Below the pieces are notes generated by a model that was not told the origin of the DNA, did no database searches, and saw only the letters and a list, made by a program, of their open reading frames with translations. This document shows positions 24,116 to 35,605 of a stretch of DNA of 53,328 nt, piece after piece. Source of the DNA: Klebsiella pneumoniae (GTDB lineage Bacteria > Pseudomonadota > Gammaproteobacteria > Pseudomonadales > UBA5518); the NCBI GenBank assembly GCA_945862145.1, contig CAMAXE010000029.1:1-53328 (forward strand), in the 5' to 3' direction. Position numbers and translations under genes: made by a program. The first letter of the stretch is position 1. Each line of letters begins with the position of its first letter.

Positions 24116-24469
24116 CTACCAGCGACGCGGACGACGTTCGCCGCCGTTGCCGCCGTTGTCACCGTTGCCGCCATTGCCACCGCCGCCGCCGCCATAGCCA
24201 CCCCCACCGCCGCTACGCGGGCGCTCTTCACGGGGACGCGCCTCGTTCACGCGCAGCGCACGGCCGGCAAACTCGGATTCGTTCAGCTTGTTGATCGCGT
24301 TGCTGCCTTCTTCATTGGAGGGCATCTCCACGAAACCAAAGCCCTTGGAACGGTCCGTCTCGCGGTCGATGACTACTTTGGCCGAGGAGACGCTGCCGTA
24401 CTGCGAGAACAGCGTCATCAGATCCTGGTCATTAACCGAGTACGGGAGGTTTCCGACATATATATTCAT
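24116..24469 (-). CDS. Small RRM RNA-binding protein with glycine-rich tail
   Basis: A 117-residue protein: one RRM (residues 1-80) plus a Gly/Asn-rich tail. RNP2 is MNIYVGNLPY and RNP1 is KGFGFVEM. The tail (RSGGGGGYGGGGGGNGGNG) ends in RRPRRW. The start is the ATG at 24469; the frame upstream is not RRM-like. Such proteins resemble cyanobacterial and gammaproteobacterial cold-inducible RNA-binding proteins and probably act as RNA chaperones. Cold regulation cannot be seen here. Confidence 0.93.
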   Translation of the reverse strand: MNIYVGNLPYSVNDQDLMTLFSQYGSVSSAKVVIDRETDRSKGFGFVEMPSNEEGSNAINKLNESEFAGRALRVNEARPREERPRSGGGGGYGGGGGGNGGNGDNGGNGGERRPRRW

Positions 24470-24624
24470 TGAACATGCTCGCAAGGTATCGGGCTTTATC
24501 AGCGGCACCACGACCCCGATACCAGTATCGCCGTGGCACCAGCCAACACGCTTCGCCACGCAGAGCACGTCCGAAGCTGATTAATCATAGCCCCAAATTC
24601 GCGCAATGGAACCGCGACTGAAAC

Positions 24625-24641
24625 CGCTCCGCAGAGGAGCG
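24625..24641 (-). terminator. Terminator-like hairpin after purA
   Basis: CGCTCC (24625-24630) and GGAGCG (24636-24641) form a 6-bp stem with a 5-base loop, 8 bp beyond the purA stop on the minus strand. The following transcript sequence is GTTTC, a weak T-run. It is plausibly the end of the hfl-hisZ-purA transcript. Confidence 0.4.
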
Positions 24642-24648
24642 TCTGCGC

Positions 24649-25953
<1,305 letters not shown>

Positions 25954-27156
25954 CTACTCCAGAATCCCGAGTTGCCATTGACCATCGGCCGCGGCACGCA
26001 ATTGCCGGTCGCAAGCCGCGGACGGCCGCTCGCCGGGGAGGCCCAGCACCACGCGCTCGCCATTGCTGCGCAGGCGCTGGATTTCGCTCCAGGCGGAGAG
26101 CCCCAGCGCATGCGGCACGAACACACCGCACCTTGCTGCCGGCTCAGACCCACGCGTGAGTCGAAGCAGCGCCTTCAAGTCGGTATTGAATCCTGTAGCC
26201 GGGCGCGCACGGCCGAACACCTGACCGATGTCATCGTAACGCCCGCCGTTGGCGAGCGCCTCCCCCTGGCCGGGGGCATAAGCCGCAAACACCAGGCCGG
26301 TGTGGTAGTGGTAGCCGTGCAGTTCGCACAGATCAAAGTGCAGAGCCACCCCGGGCGCCCGCGCCGCGACCGCATCTGCGACCTCGGCGAGCGCCTGCAG
26401 CGCCGCTCCCACGCCGTTCGGGGCATCGGCAAAGAGCACCGCGGCCTCGGCGAGCACTTCAGGGCCACCGTTAAGCCCGGCGAGCCGACTCAATAGTGCC
26501 TTCTGATGGTCCGGCAATCCGGCCTCGGCCAGCAGCTCATGAATCGCGGGCTCGGACTTGTGCTGCAAGGCCTCGAACAGGGCCTGCGCCAGCCGATCGG
26601 GCAATGCAAGGTGCTCCATCAACGAACGGAAGATACCCACATGCCCCAGGTCCAGCGTCACGCGCTCGACCCCGGCAACGCGGAGCATCTCGAGCATGAG
26701 GCTCACCACCTCAATATCTGCCGCGAGGCTTGCATCTCCATATAGCTCGGCACCCAACTGGATCGGCGAGCGGGAGGCAAGCGGGGAGCGGGCGCGCGTA
26801 TGGAGCACGCTACCCGCATAGCACAGGCGCGACGGGCCCTCGCGATGCAGGCTGTGGGCATCAATACGCGCCACTTGGGGCGTGATATCGGGTCGAACAC
26901 CGAGCGTGCGGCCCGAGAGCTGATCGGTAAGTTTGAAGGTTTGGAGATCGAGATCTGGGCCGAGGCCGATCAGCAGCGATTCGGTGTACTCGACCAGTGG
27001 CGGCACGACGAGTTCATAACCCCAGCCATCGCAGAGATCGAGCAATTGCCGGCGCATGCGTTCCACCACCCGCGCCTCGGCAGGGAGCAGCTCTTCGATT
27101 CCCTCGGGAAGCAGCCAGCGGCCATCGCCGGGCATCGAGGCGCCGTTGCCGCCCAT
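25954..27156 (-). CDS. hisZ: ATP phosphoribosyltransferase regulatory subunit HisZ
   Basis: A 400-residue HisRS-like protein that activates short-form HisG at the first step of histidine synthesis. Sequence opens with WLLPEGIEELLPAEARVVER, then GWGYELVVPPLVEYTESLL and TDQLSGRTLGVRPDITPQVA (class II motif 2 region). The length and the lack of an anticodon-binding domain separate it from true HisRS. The start is chosen at the ATG at 27156 with GAGGTG 6 nt upstream; a GTG at 27174 is an alternative. hisG is not in the window. Confidence 0.93.
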   Translation of the reverse strand: MGGNGASMPGDGRWLLPEGIEELLPAEARVVERMRRQLLDLCDGWGYELVVPPLVEYTESLLIGLGPDLDLQTFKLTDQLSGRTLGVRPDITPQVARIDAHSLHREGPSRLCYAGSVLHTRARSPLASRSPIQLGAELYGDASLAADIEVVSLMLEMLRVAGVERVTLDLGHVGIFRSLMEHLALPDRLAQALFEALQHKSEPAIHELLAEAGLPDHQKALLSRLAGLNGGPEVLAEAAVLFADAPNGVGAALQALAEVADAVAARAPGVALHFDLCELHGYHYHTGLVFAAYAPGQGEALANGGRYDDIGQVFGRARPATGFNTDLKALLRLTRGSEPAARCGVFVPHALGLSAWSEIQRLRSNGERVVLGLPGERPSAACDRQLRAAADGQWQLGILE

Positions 27157-27199
27157 CGCCATCACCTCGCTCACGCCCGCGGGTACCCGGGCAGGGGAT

Positions 27200-27385
27200 T
27201 CAGTTCACCAGGTAGAGAAGCGCCGTACCGGCCAGCATGGAGCAGAGCCCTGCCACGCGCAGGTTACGGTCATCCATGCGGGCCGCCGTTGCAATCATGC
27301 CTCGCCAGACGCTTGGCGCCACGAACGGCAGCACCCCTTCGATCACCAGCACGAGGCACATCGCGATCGCGAACTCCTGCCACAC
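27200..27385 (-). CDS. DUF2065 small membrane protein
   Basis: A 61-residue protein with two hydrophobic helices: FAIAMCLVLVIEGVLPFVAP and AGLCSMLAGTALLYLV. The link contains SVWRGMIATAARMDDRNLRV, the typical DUF2065 core. The start is GTG at 27385. It lies between hflC and hisZ, the standard neighbourhood for this family in Gammaproteobacteria (YjeT-like). Function is not known; it may associate with the HflK/C complex. Confidence 0.85.
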   Translation of the reverse strand: MWQEFAIAMCLVLVIEGVLPFVAPSVWRGMIATAARMDDRNLRVAGLCSMLAGTALLYLVN

Positions 27386-27394
27386 AGAGCTGAT

Positions 27395-28270
27395 CTACCG
27401 GGTGCCGTTGCTGCGGTCGAGGTAACGGAAGAAATCGCTCTTCGGATCGATGACCAGCAAGTTGCCCGTACCGGAGAAAGCCTGCTCGTAGCCGCGGAGG
27501 CTGCGGGTGAAGGCGTAGAACTCAGGGTCCTTGCTGAAGGCATCGGCGTAGATGGCCGAGGCGCTGGCATCGCCATCGCCGCGCATCAGCTCGGCGTCAC
27601 GGTAGGCTTCGGCCTCGATGATCGTCACCTGCCGATCGGCGTCGGCGCGGATCTTCTCGCCTTCTTCCTTACCGCGCGAGCGGTATTCGCGGGCGAGCTT
27701 CCCGCGTTCGGCTGACATACGGTCGAAGACCGACTGGCTGACTTCCTCGGGAAGGTCGATCTTCTTCACGCGCACATCGATAACGCGGATGCCAAGCGGG
27801 GCCTGCACGGCATCGTTCAGCTCCCGCGTGAGTTCCTCCATCAGCTGCTCGCGCTGGCCGGAGACCACCTCATTCAGCCGCCGCTTGCCGAACTGGTTGC
27901 GCAGTCCGTCGTTGGTGCGCGCTGCGAGCCGGTTGCGGGCGATGGTTTCGTCACCGCCGGTGGCACGGTAGTAGGTCTCCACGTCCTCGATACGCCACTT
28001 GGCGTAGGAATCGACGATCAGGCGCTTCTTCTCGAGCGTGTAGAAGTTTTCCGGTTGCGCCTCAAGCGTGAGCACACGGGCATCGAAAATGCGGACCGCG
28101 TCGATACCGGGCACCTTCACATGCAGCCCGGGCACGGTACTGGCTTCGAGAAGCCGGCCGAAGCGCAGCACCACGGCGCGCTCGGTCTCGCGGATCACGA
28201 ACAGGCTGTTGTAGGCGACCAGCAGCAAGGCCAGCGCGAGGAACAGGTAACGGGACAGGCGGGCGTCCAT
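27395..28270 (-). CDS. hflC: HflC, SPFH/prohibitin-type regulator of FtsH
   Basis: A 291-residue SPFH protein. The N-terminal membrane segment is YLFLALALLLVAYNSLFVI; the SPFH domain follows (ETERAVVLRFGRLLEASTVP, then PGLHVKVPGIDAVRIFDAR). A charged coiled-coil (YRSRGKEEGEKIRADADRQV) and the C terminus FFRYLDRSNGTR complete it. With HflK it forms a large membrane cage that modulates FtsH proteolysis. Start and hflK stop share one base. Confidence 0.96.
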   Translation of the reverse strand: MDARLSRYLFLALALLLVAYNSLFVIRETERAVVLRFGRLLEASTVPGLHVKVPGIDAVRIFDARVLTLEAQPENFYTLEKKRLIVDSYAKWRIEDVETYYRATGGDETIARNRLAARTNDGLRNQFGKRRLNEVVSGQREQLMEELTRELNDAVQAPLGIRVIDVRVKKIDLPEEVSQSVFDRMSAERGKLAREYRSRGKEEGEKIRADADRQVTIIEAEAYRDAELMRGDGDASASAIYADAFSKDPEFYAFTRSLRGYEQAFSGTGNLLVIDPKSDFFRYLDRSNGTR

Positions 28271-29439
28271 CAGCGACTCTCCCTGGAGCGGGCTGCGGCT
28301 GCTTCGCGGCGCAGGCGGTCTACGACTTCATCTGCCACCTGCTGGGCGGACGAGCCTGGCGCGGATGTCCGGGTGGACGAGGCCTCGGCCGGCCCGGTGG
28401 CGGCCGCTTCAACGCGGCTGCCAAGCCGGTCGATAGGTAGGTACAGCAAGTTGTTACCACCCTCGACGTTGACCATCACTTTCTGGCTGCCGGAGAGCCA
28501 GCGCTGCATCGAATCGATGTACAGGCGCTCGCGCATCACGGTGGGCGCTTTCTTGTACTCGGCAAGCAATTTCTGGAATCGCTGCGCCTCGCCCTCGGCA
28601 TCGGCTACCACCTTGGCGCGATAACCTGCGGCTTCCTCGAGCGCGCGCTGGGCGCGACCGCGTGCCTCGGGCACGACGCCATTGGCGTAGGCGCTCGCCT
28701 CGTTCTTGGTGCGCTCCTCGTCTTCCTTGGCCTTGATGACGTCATCGAAGGCCGCTTTCACCTCACGCGGCGGCTTGGCTTCCTGAATAGTCACACCCAC
28801 GATCTGGATGCCGGCGCCGTAGAGATCGAGATAGCTCTGCAACTTGACGCGTGTCTCGTCGGCGATCTGTGCGCGCCCCTCGGAGAGCACTTGCTCGAGT
28901 TTGCTTGACCCCACCACGTGCCGCAGTGCGCTGTCGGCAGCGTGGCCAAGGCTGATCTCGGGATTCTGTACGTTGAGTACAAAGGATTTCACGTCGGCGA
29001 TGTTGTACTGCACCTTGATCGGCAGATCGACGATGTTTTCGTCCTGGGTGAGCATCATGCCGCTCGACTCGTACTGGCGTTCGCGGGTCACGTTGACCGG
29101 GATCACGGTATCGACCAGCGAGGGGTTCCAGTTCAAGCCGGGATCCAGGATCTCGCTGAAGCGGCCAAATCGCAGCACCACCGCGCGCTCCTGCTCGTCG
29201 ATGATGTGCACCCCGAGGTAGAACCAGATGGCTCCGACCAAGGCGAGGATGAGGGCCAACACGGCACCGGCCTGCGCAGCTTCGTTACCACCGCCAGAAG
29301 ACGAACCACCGCGGCCGCCAAAGGCGGCACCCAGCTTTTCGCGGAACTTGCGGAAGGCCTCGTCCAGATCCGGAGGGCCCTGATCGCCGCCGCCCCACGG
29401 GTCTCGCTGCTTGCCGTTACCTGGTTCGTTCCAGGCCAT
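28270..29439 (-). CDS. hflK: HflK, SPFH/prohibitin-type partner of HflC
   Basis: A 389-residue protein. The Gly/Asp-rich N terminus (MAWNEPGNGKQRDPWGGGDQ) is typical, with the membrane segment VLALILALVGAIWFYLGVHI. The SPFH domain (DEQERAVVLRFGRFSEILDP, then LNWNPSLVDTVIPVNVT) and a coiled-coil (KEDEERTKNEASAYANGVVP) follow. The C-terminal tail is long, Ala-rich and charged. It precedes hflC with a one-base overlap. The complex sits in the inner membrane facing the periplasm. Confidence 0.96.
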   Translation of the reverse strand: MAWNEPGNGKQRDPWGGGDQGPPDLDEAFRKFREKLGAAFGGRGGSSSGGGNEAAQAGAVLALILALVGAIWFYLGVHIIDEQERAVVLRFGRFSEILDPGLNWNPSLVDTVIPVNVTRERQYESSGMMLTQDENIVDLPIKVQYNIADVKSFVLNVQNPEISLGHAADSALRHVVGSSKLEQVLSEGRAQIADETRVKLQSYLDLYGAGIQIVGVTIQEAKPPREVKAAFDDVIKAKEDEERTKNEASAYANGVVPEARGRAQRALEEAAGYRAKVVADAEGEAQRFQKLLAEYKKAPTVMRERLYIDSMQRWLSGSQKVMVNVEGGNNLLYLPIDRLGSRVEAAATGPAEASSTRTSAPGSSAQQVADEVVDRLRREAAAARSRESR

Positions 29440-29524
29440 AGACGCTGCTCCCGGGAAGTTGCTGGAATAAAGAGAGTCGTAATTCTAGCAGCACAGTCGC
29501 GCCAACAGCGACAGATTACTGCGC

Positions 29525-30793
29525 TCAATATGCACTCTGGCGGGCACCGAGAAGCTGCTCCAGATCGCGACGCGGCAGGCGCACCTCAAGGCTGATGCCG
29601 CCGTCATCATCCACGCGCTCGCCCACGACCGCGCCTTTTTCGTAAAGCCGGGCACGCAGACGTCCCTCGGCAGGGGCAAGACTCAACCACTCATGCGCCA
29701 TCTCGCCGCCCACCAGCTCGGCTATTGCCTGACGCAGCAGTTCCATCCCGGCACCGCTTTTGGCCGACACCCACACGCGGTTCGGGCGTCCCGCTGCATC
29801 CCGATCGAGACGGGGTACGGACTCAAGCAGATCAATCTTGTTGAAAACGTCGAGCCGTGGCACCTCGGCGGCACCAATCTCGGCCAGCACATGCTCGACT
29901 TCGAGGGTGGTCTGGTCGCGGTCCTCGGCGCTGACATCGATCACGTGCAACAGCAGATCCGCAAGCTGGGCTTCTTCCAGCGTGGCGCGGAAAGCCTCGA
30001 CCAGTTGGTGCGGCAGATGACGGACAAAACCCACGGTATCGGCAAGCACCATGGCGAGCGAGTCGGGAAGCGGAACGCGGCGCATGGTCGGGTCCAGCGT
30101 CGCGAACAGCTGGTCAGCGACATAGACCCCGGCCCCGGTCAGGGCATTGAAGAGCGTGGACTTGCCGGCGTTGGTGTAGCCCACCAGCGATACCGCCGGC
30201 ACCTCGGCACGACGGCGAGCGCGACGGCCCTGCTCGCGCTGTAGATGCACTTTCTCAAGGCGCTGGCCGAGCAGACGGATGCGGTCACGGATCAGGCGGC
30301 GGTCGGTCTCGAGCTGGGTTTCGCCCGGTCCGCGCAGACCGATACCACCCTTCTGCCGCTCGAGGTGTGTCCAGCCCCGCACCAGGCGGGTCGACATGTG
30401 CCGCAGCTGGGCGAGTTCTACCTGGAGCTTGCCCACGTGGGAGCGCGCGCGCTGGGCGAAAATATCGAGAATGAGACCGGTGCGATCGATGACACGGCAC
30501 TCGAGGCTGCGCTCGAGGTTGCGCTCCTGCGAAGGACTCAGGGCATGGTTGAAGATGACGATCGCAGCCTCGTGCTCGCGCACGACCTGGCCGATCTCCT
30601 CGAGCTTACCGCTGCCCGCGAAGCTGCGCGGATCGGGGCGGCGACGGTGGCCAAACACAAAAGCCACGGGGTCACCACCCGCCGAAAGCACCAGCTCCTC
30701 CAGCTCGCGGGGATCTTCGCGGTCTTCGACCTCATCGAGCTCGAGGTGGACGAGTACCGCGCGCTCCCCGGTGCCAGGGCGCTCGAAAAACAC
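29525..30793 (-). CDS. hflX: HflX, ribosome-associated GTPase
   Basis: A 422-residue GTPase that splits stalled ribosomes under heat or translational stress. The HflX domain covers the first 190 residues, including RSFAGSGKLEEIGQVVREHE and RGPGETQLETDRRLIRDRI. The G domain has G1 GYTNAGKST, G3 DTVGFV, G4 NKID, and a G5-like SAKSG. The start is GTG at 30793, 2 bp after the hfq stop, so it is co-transcribed with hfq. Confidence 0.96.
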   Translation of the reverse strand: MFFERPGTGERAVLVHLELDEVEDREDPRELEELVLSAGGDPVAFVFGHRRRPDPRSFAGSGKLEEIGQVVREHEAAIVIFNHALSPSQERNLERSLECRVIDRTGLILDIFAQRARSHVGKLQVELAQLRHMSTRLVRGWTHLERQKGGIGLRGPGETQLETDRRLIRDRIRLLGQRLEKVHLQREQGRRARRRAEVPAVSLVGYTNAGKSTLFNALTGAGVYVADQLFATLDPTMRRVPLPDSLAMVLADTVGFVRHLPHQLVEAFRATLEEAQLADLLLHVIDVSAEDRDQTTLEVEHVLAEIGAAEVPRLDVFNKIDLLESVPRLDRDAAGRPNRVWVSAKSGAGMELLRQAIAELVGGEMAHEWLSLAPAEGRLRARLYEKGAVVGERVDDDGGISLEVRLPRRDLEQLLGARQSAY

Positions 30794-30795
30794 GA

Positions 30796-31065
30796 TTACT
30801 CGATCACCTCGTCGTCCTCATCGCCCTCGACACCGTCGACGTCACCGGGCGGGGCGAGGCGAACCGGTCGCGAGGGCACGACCGTGGACACGGCGTGCTT
30901 ATAGACCATCTGGCTCACGGTGTTCTTGAGAAGGATGACGAACTGGTCGAAGGACTCGATCTGACCCTGCAGCTTGATGCCGTTCACCAGATAGATCGAG
31001 ACGGGGATCCGCTCCTTGCGCAGTACGTTCAGGAAAGGGTCTTGTAGGCTCTGCCCCTTTGACAT
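30796..31065 (-). CDS. hfq: RNA chaperone Hfq
   Basis: An 89-residue Sm-like protein. Residues 4-66 hold both Sm motifs: [20 protein letters not shown] and [20 protein letters not shown], then [12 protein letters not shown]. The C-terminal tail ([16 protein letters not shown]) is short and acidic. The start is the ATG at 31065, preceded by GGAG. It mediates sRNA-mRNA pairing as a hexamer. Its neighbours hflX and miaA match the conserved order. Confidence 0.97.
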   Translation of the reverse strand: MSKGQSLQDPFLNVLRKERIPVSIYLVNGIKLQGQIESFDQFVILLKNTVSQMVYKHAVSTVVPSRPVRLAPPGDVDGVEGDEDDEVIE

Positions 31066-31200
31066 GCTGGAAACTCCTTTGCCCAAATCGGGCCAATGAC
31101 AACTGTGTGTGCCTGCCATCAATCATGCGGCAGGCGCCTTCTTCGGCCATGGCACCCGAGGTGCAGCGATGGCTTGCGGTGATGGTCTACGCCCAGCGCC

Positions 31201-32175
31201 CTACATGCGGGCTGAGGCGAGCCGTTTCAAGGCCTCCTGCAGGATATCGCTTCCGGAGGGGGAGCCCGTGCGCCCCTCTTGGTCAACGCCGATCCACTGG
31301 AGTTCCTTCCAGGAGCGCAACCAGGTGATTTGACGCTTGGCGAGCTGACGCGTGGCAATGATAGCCCGTTCAACCATGTCGGCGTAGCCCGTTCGACCCT
31401 CCAGATGCTCCCACGCCTGCCGGTAACCGGCCGACCGGATCGAGGGCAGCGCCGGATGCAGATCACCGCGCCGGTGCAGGGCGCGCACCTCCTCCAGAAA
31501 ACCGTCTTGCAGCATGTTGTGGAAGCGCACCGCGATGCGTCGGTGGAGCTCGGCTCGGTCCGCGGGCGCGATGGCGAGCCAGCGCAGCCGGCAGGGCAGC
31601 GGCGCGGGCGGCTGCTGTGCCTGATAAAAACTGCTGAGCGTTCGCCCGGTGAGGACATGCACCTCGAGCGCCCGCTGCAGGCGCTGCGGATCGGTGCGGT
31701 GAATGCGCGCGGCCGCCTCAGGATCGATCGCGGCGAGGCGCCGATGGACGCTTGCCCAGCCATCCACGCTCGCCTGCGCCTCGATCGCGGCGCGAACGGC
31801 CGGGTCGGCGGGAGGCAGATCGGCCATGCCGTTCAGCAGCACACGGAAGTAGAGCATCGAGCCACCCACGAGGAGCGGCGTGCGCCCGGCTGCCACCGAT
31901 TCGCGCATCGCCGCGATGGCATCGTCGCGGAATTCGGCGGCGGAATAGGCTTGGGCAGGGTCACGGATATCGATCAATCGATGCGGATGGAGCGCCAGCA
32001 CCTCGGCCGTGGGCTTGGCGGTACCGATGTCCATCCCGCGGTAAATCTGCGCCGAGTCCACGCTGATAATGTCTGCGCCAAGGGTATCGGCGAGACCAAG
32101 CGCAAGCGCGGTCTTGCCGGCTGCCGTAGGGCCCATCAGGCAAATCGCCTCCGGGCGATCGTCTTGAAGGGCCAC
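31201..32175 (-). CDS. miaA: tRNA dimethylallyltransferase MiaA
   Basis: A 324-residue enzyme adding a dimethylallyl group to A37 of tRNAs reading UNN codons. The P-loop [12 protein letters not shown] (about 14-25), [16 protein letters not shown], and [15 protein letters not shown] (substrate tunnel) are evident. [17 protein letters not shown] and the late [11 protein letters not shown] segment fit as well. Length is normal. The start is 4 bp from the mutL stop. A 135-bp gap (31066-31200) separates it from hfq. Confidence 0.97.
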   Translation of the reverse strand: MALQDDRPEAICLMGPTAAGKTALALGLADTLGADIISVDSAQIYRGMDIGTAKPTAEVLALHPHRLIDIRDPAQAYSAAEFRDDAIAAMRESVAAGRTPLLVGGSMLYFRVLLNGMADLPPADPAVRAAIEAQASVDGWASVHRRLAAIDPEAAARIHRTDPQRLQRALEVHVLTGRTLSSFYQAQQPPAPLPCRLRWLAIAPADRAELHRRIAVRFHNMLQDGFLEEVRALHRRGDLHPALPSIRSAGYRQAWEHLEGRTGYADMVERAIIATRQLAKRQITWLRSWKELQWIGVDQEGRTGSPSGSDILQEALKRLASARM

Positions 32176-32179
32176 GGAC

Positions 32180-33985
32180 TCAGCGCCCGCGCAGGAACAG
32201 GCGATCGAGCTCGGCGAAGCTCTGCAACGCCCAGGTCGGCCGACCGTGATTGCACTGGCCGCTGCGCTCGGTGCGCTCCATGTCCCGGAGCAGGGCGTTC
32301 ATCTCGGCGATGGTGAGCTGACGGTTGGCACGCACGGCAGCGTGACAGGCCATGCCGGCCAGGATCTCGTCGGAGCGCGCCTCGATGCGCGCGCTGCGGC
32401 CAAATTCGAGCAGATCGGCCACCACGTCGCGCACCAGCGCCGCGAGGTCCGCGTTCGCCAGCACCACGGGCACGGCGCGCACCAGCACCGACTCCTCGCC
32501 GCTGCGCTCCAGTACCAACCCGAGCGGCTCGAGCGCTGCGGCGTGCTCCTCGACGCAGTCTGCCTCGCGCTGACTTAAGGCCACCCGTGCGGGCACCAGC
32601 AAGGGCTGCGATAGCACCTCTCCCGCATCACGCGCGGTCTTCATGCGCTCGTAGGTGATGCGCTCATGGGCGGCATGCATGTCGATCAGCACCAGGCCCT
32701 CGCGGTTCTCGGCGAGGATGTAGGTGCTTTTTAATTGGGCGATGGCAAAACCGAGCGGCGGCACGTCATCCCCGGCGCTGAAGTCGATCGCCGCGGCTGG
32801 CCGGGCGAGCTCGCGATAGGCAGCGAGAGTTTCCGCGACCGCACGCGGATCGCTGCCCCAGCCAAATGGCTGCTGCGCAAAACTTCCGCCAGCAGGCGCC
32901 GCACCAGCCCCAGCCGAGGGCCACGCGAGCGCCTGCTCAAGCGGCGGGGGCGACACCCCGGGCTGGGGCGACGCGACAGCGCCGGCGCGCGTTTCGGCCA
33001 GCACCCGGTGCAGGGCCTGGAAAAGAAAGTCGTGGATCAGGCGCGAATCACGGAAACGCACCTCGTGCTTGGTCGGGTGCACGTTGACGTCGACCAGCGC
33101 GGGGTCGATCTCGAGGTAGAGCACATAGGCCGGATGACGGTCGTGGTACATCACGTCGCGGTAGGCCTGCCGCACCGCGTGGGTCACCAGGCGATCGCGC
33201 ACCACGCGGCCGTTCACGAAAAAATACTGCAGGTCGGCCTGGCTGCGCGAGAACGCGGGCTGCGCCACCCAGCCGCGCAGCAGGAGCCCCGCAGCCTCGA
33301 ACTCGATGGCCAGCGACTGCTCGAGAAACGGCGCGCCACAGAGCGTGGCTACCCGCTGCTCACGCTCGCCGATGCCGGTGCAGGGGCGCATCGCGAACAC
33401 CCCTTTGCCGTTGTGCCGAAGCTGGAATCCGGCCTCGAAGCGCGCCAGCGCAAGGCGCCTGACAACCTCTTCGCAATGGCTGTACTCGGTGCGTTCGGCG
33501 CGCAGGAACTTGCGCCGCGCCGGCGTGTTGAAGAAGAGTTCCCGGACCTCGATGGTCGTGCCACGTGGGTGCGCGGCCGGCGCGATCACGGGGCTGCCCG
33601 TGGCGTCGAACTCGAGCCGGCTGCCGTGCGCGGAAACGGCCGTGCTGCTGCTGATAGACAGGCGCGAGACCGAGCCGATGCTGGCCAGCGCCTCGCCACG
33701 GAAACCGAGGCTCCGCACGTGCTCGAGATCCTCGAGGGAGTCGATCTTGCTGGTGGCGTGGCGCGCCACGGCAAGCGGCAGATCCGCAGCCTCGATGCCG
33801 TCGCCGTCATCACGCACGCGAACCAGGCGGGTGCCGCCTGCCTCGAGGTCGATGTCCAGACGCGTGGCGCCGGCATCGAGGCTGTTCTCGAGGAGTTCCT
33901 TGACCACAGACGCGGGGCGCTCGACCACTTCGCCGGCGGCGATCTGGTTGGCGAGGCTGCTGCTCAGATGATGGATACGGCCCAT
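32180..33985 (-). CDS. mutL: DNA mismatch repair protein MutL with nuclease motifs
   Basis: A 601-residue protein. The N-terminal GHKL ATPase has [20 protein letters not shown], then [13 protein letters not shown], and [14 protein letters not shown] with [15 protein letters not shown]. An Ala/Pro-rich linker (about 340-390) precedes the C-terminal dimerisation domain. That domain shows D435-M-H-A-x2-E-x4-E ([12 protein letters not shown]), ACHAAVR (about 546) and CNHGRP (about 578). This is the active-site set of the endonuclease MutL class used in organisms without Dam/MutH strand marking. E. coli-type MutL lacks it. Confidence 0.95.
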   Translation of the reverse strand: MGRIHHLSSSLANQIAAGEVVERPASVVKELLENSLDAGATRLDIDLEAGGTRLVRVRDDGDGIEAADLPLAVARHATSKIDSLEDLEHVRSLGFRGEALASIGSVSRLSISSSTAVSAHGSRLEFDATGSPVIAPAAHPRGTTIEVRELFFNTPARRKFLRAERTEYSHCEEVVRRLALARFEAGFQLRHNGKGVFAMRPCTGIGEREQRVATLCGAPFLEQSLAIEFEAAGLLLRGWVAQPAFSRSQADLQYFFVNGRVVRDRLVTHAVRQAYRDVMYHDRHPAYVLYLEIDPALVDVNVHPTKHEVRFRDSRLIHDFLFQALHRVLAETRAGAVASPQPGVSPPPLEQALAWPSAGAGAAPAGGSFAQQPFGWGSDPRAVAETLAAYRELARPAAAIDFSAGDDVPPLGFAIAQLKSTYILAENREGLVLIDMHAAHERITYERMKTARDAGEVLSQPLLVPARVALSQREADCVEEHAAALEPLGLVLERSGEESVLVRAVPVVLANADLAALVRDVVADLLEFGRSARIEARSDEILAGMACHAAVRANRQLTIAEMNALLRDMERTERSGQCNHGRPTWALQSFAELDRLFLRGR

Positions 33986-34022
33986 GGCTGCCCTGCGGAT
34001 AGGCCGGGCTGGACGCGCGGAC

Positions 34023-35534
34023 TCAGCTCTCGGGAATCAGGATTCGCTGACCTGCCTGGATGCCGCCCGCGCCGCCCAGTCGGTTGGTCCTGACGATCTC
34101 GGAGACACTAACACGGTAGCGCTCGGCGATTCCAGAGAGCGTGTCGCCGCGGGCGATCACATACTCCGAGGGTCGCGCGCCCGAGCGTACCAGCGCCGCC
34201 ACCCGGGTATCAGGCGGTGGCGTGTTCAGGAAGTAGTTGCCGAGGCCTTCGAATATCGCCTTCGCCATTCTCTGCTGGTAGGCGCGCGTGTTCAGGCGCT
34301 CGGCCTCGGTAGGGTTGGAGATAAACCCCGTCTCGACCAGGATCGAGGGCATGTCGGGGGATTTCAGCACGGCAAACCCGGCCTGCTCGACGCGCTTCTT
34401 GTGCAGTGTCGACACGCGCCCCATAGCGCCCAGCACCCGCGCGCCCACACCCAGACTGGCGTCCATGGTCGCAGTCATGGACAGGTCCGTGAGCACGCCG
34501 GCCAGCATGTCGTCCTTCTCGCCGAGGTTCACGTTTCCTATGAGGTCGGCGCCGTTCTCGCGCTCGGCGAGGAAGGCCGCGGAGACGCTGGTAGCGCCGC
34601 GCGATGACAGCGCATACACGCTGGAGCCACGCGCCCGGGAGTGGGTGAAGGCGTCGGCATGTATCGACACGAAGAGATCAGCACCCGCGGCACGTGCGAT
34701 GTCGCGGCGCTTCCTCAGCGGAATGAAGTAATCGCCCTTGCGCACCAGCATCGCCCGATAGCCCGGCTGCTGGTTGACGCGTCCCGCGAGTTCGCGGGCG
34801 ATAGCCAAGACCACGTCCTTCTCGCGGACGCGACGAGGTCCGAGCGCCCCGGGATCGTCGCCGCCGTGACCCGCATCGATGGCAATCAGGATGTCACGTC
34901 CAGAAGCCATCCGCGGGGGCAGCGGTGCCATGAGCGGCGCCGTCTCGAGCGGCTGTGGCGAGCTTGGCTTTGCTCCCTTCGCGACGGCCGCAACCGCTGC
35001 GGCAGTGGGCGCACTGGCGGCGACAGGCGTGGGCGGAACGGCAACGGCGGGCCCGTCCGGCGAGGCGGCGACGACCGGCTTGACCAGGTCGGCAGGCGGC
35101 GAGGGCATTGCGGAGGGCTGGCCAGCGGTGACTGCAGGCGACGACCGGGGATACACATCAAGCACCAGCCGGTGACCGAAACCGTCGCCCGGCGGTAAGA
35201 GGAAACTTTTGGCCTCGGCAGCCACGGCGAGGTCGAAGACCACCCGGAGATCGGTCGCGTTGAACATGCCGCTGCGGATGCGCTGCACGGGCGAGCCGGC
35301 AAGGTCCAGCAGCTGCAGCGAACCGGCGAGACGGCTGTCGCCCAAGTCGAGGATCAGGCGGTCGGGAGACGCCGCGCGACTCAGCGTCTGGGGGGACGGG
35401 CCGCTAAGATCAAGCACGAAACGCGTGTGATCGCCCGCTTGGGACATCCGCAGCCCCCGGACACTGCTTGCGGCGAGTGCCGCGTCGCAGGCGAGCGCGA
35501 GCAGCGCGCCGAGGAGCGCGCCGCCAATCCTCAT
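34023..35534 (-). CDS. N-acetylmuramoyl-L-alanine amidase, AMIN + Amidase_3 + LysM
   Basis: A 503-residue exported cell-separation amidase (AmiB/AmiC group). Order: signal peptide ([21 protein letters not shown]); AMIN domain (about 25-120, [13 protein letters not shown]); an Ala/Pro-rich linker; the Amidase_3 catalytic domain starting [20 protein letters not shown] with zinc ligands H and E (DAGHGG; late [10 protein letters not shown]) and SIHADAF; and a C-terminal LysM ([20 protein letters not shown]). The start is the ATG at 35534; a GTG at 35555 is possible. It splits peptidoglycan at the septum, activated by EnvC/NlpD-type proteins not encoded here. Confidence 0.95.
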   Translation of the reverse strand: MRIGGALLGALLALACDAALAASSVRGLRMSQAGDHTRFVLDLSGPSPQTLSRAASPDRLILDLGDSRLAGSLQLLDLAGSPVQRIRSGMFNATDLRVVFDLAVAAEAKSFLLPPGDGFGHRLVLDVYPRSSPAVTAGQPSAMPSPPADLVKPVVAASPDGPAVAVPPTPVAASAPTAAAVAAVAKGAKPSSPQPLETAPLMAPLPPRMASGRDILIAIDAGHGGDDPGALGPRRVREKDVVLAIARELAGRVNQQPGYRAMLVRKGDYFIPLRKRRDIARAAGADLFVSIHADAFTHSRARGSSVYALSSRGATSVSAAFLAERENGADLIGNVNLGEKDDMLAGVLTDLSMTATMDASLGVGARVLGAMGRVSTLHKKRVEQAGFAVLKSPDMPSILVETGFISNPTEAERLNTRAYQQRMAKAIFEGLGNYFLNTPPPDTRVAALVRSGARPSEYVIARGDTLSGIAERYRVSVSEIVRTNRLGGAGGIQAGQRILIPES

Positions 35535-35605
35535 GAATGATCGCGCAGCAACCACGCCCTACGTCCGCCAGAGTGTTATGCCTCAACTATAGACAAGGGC
35601 AGTGA

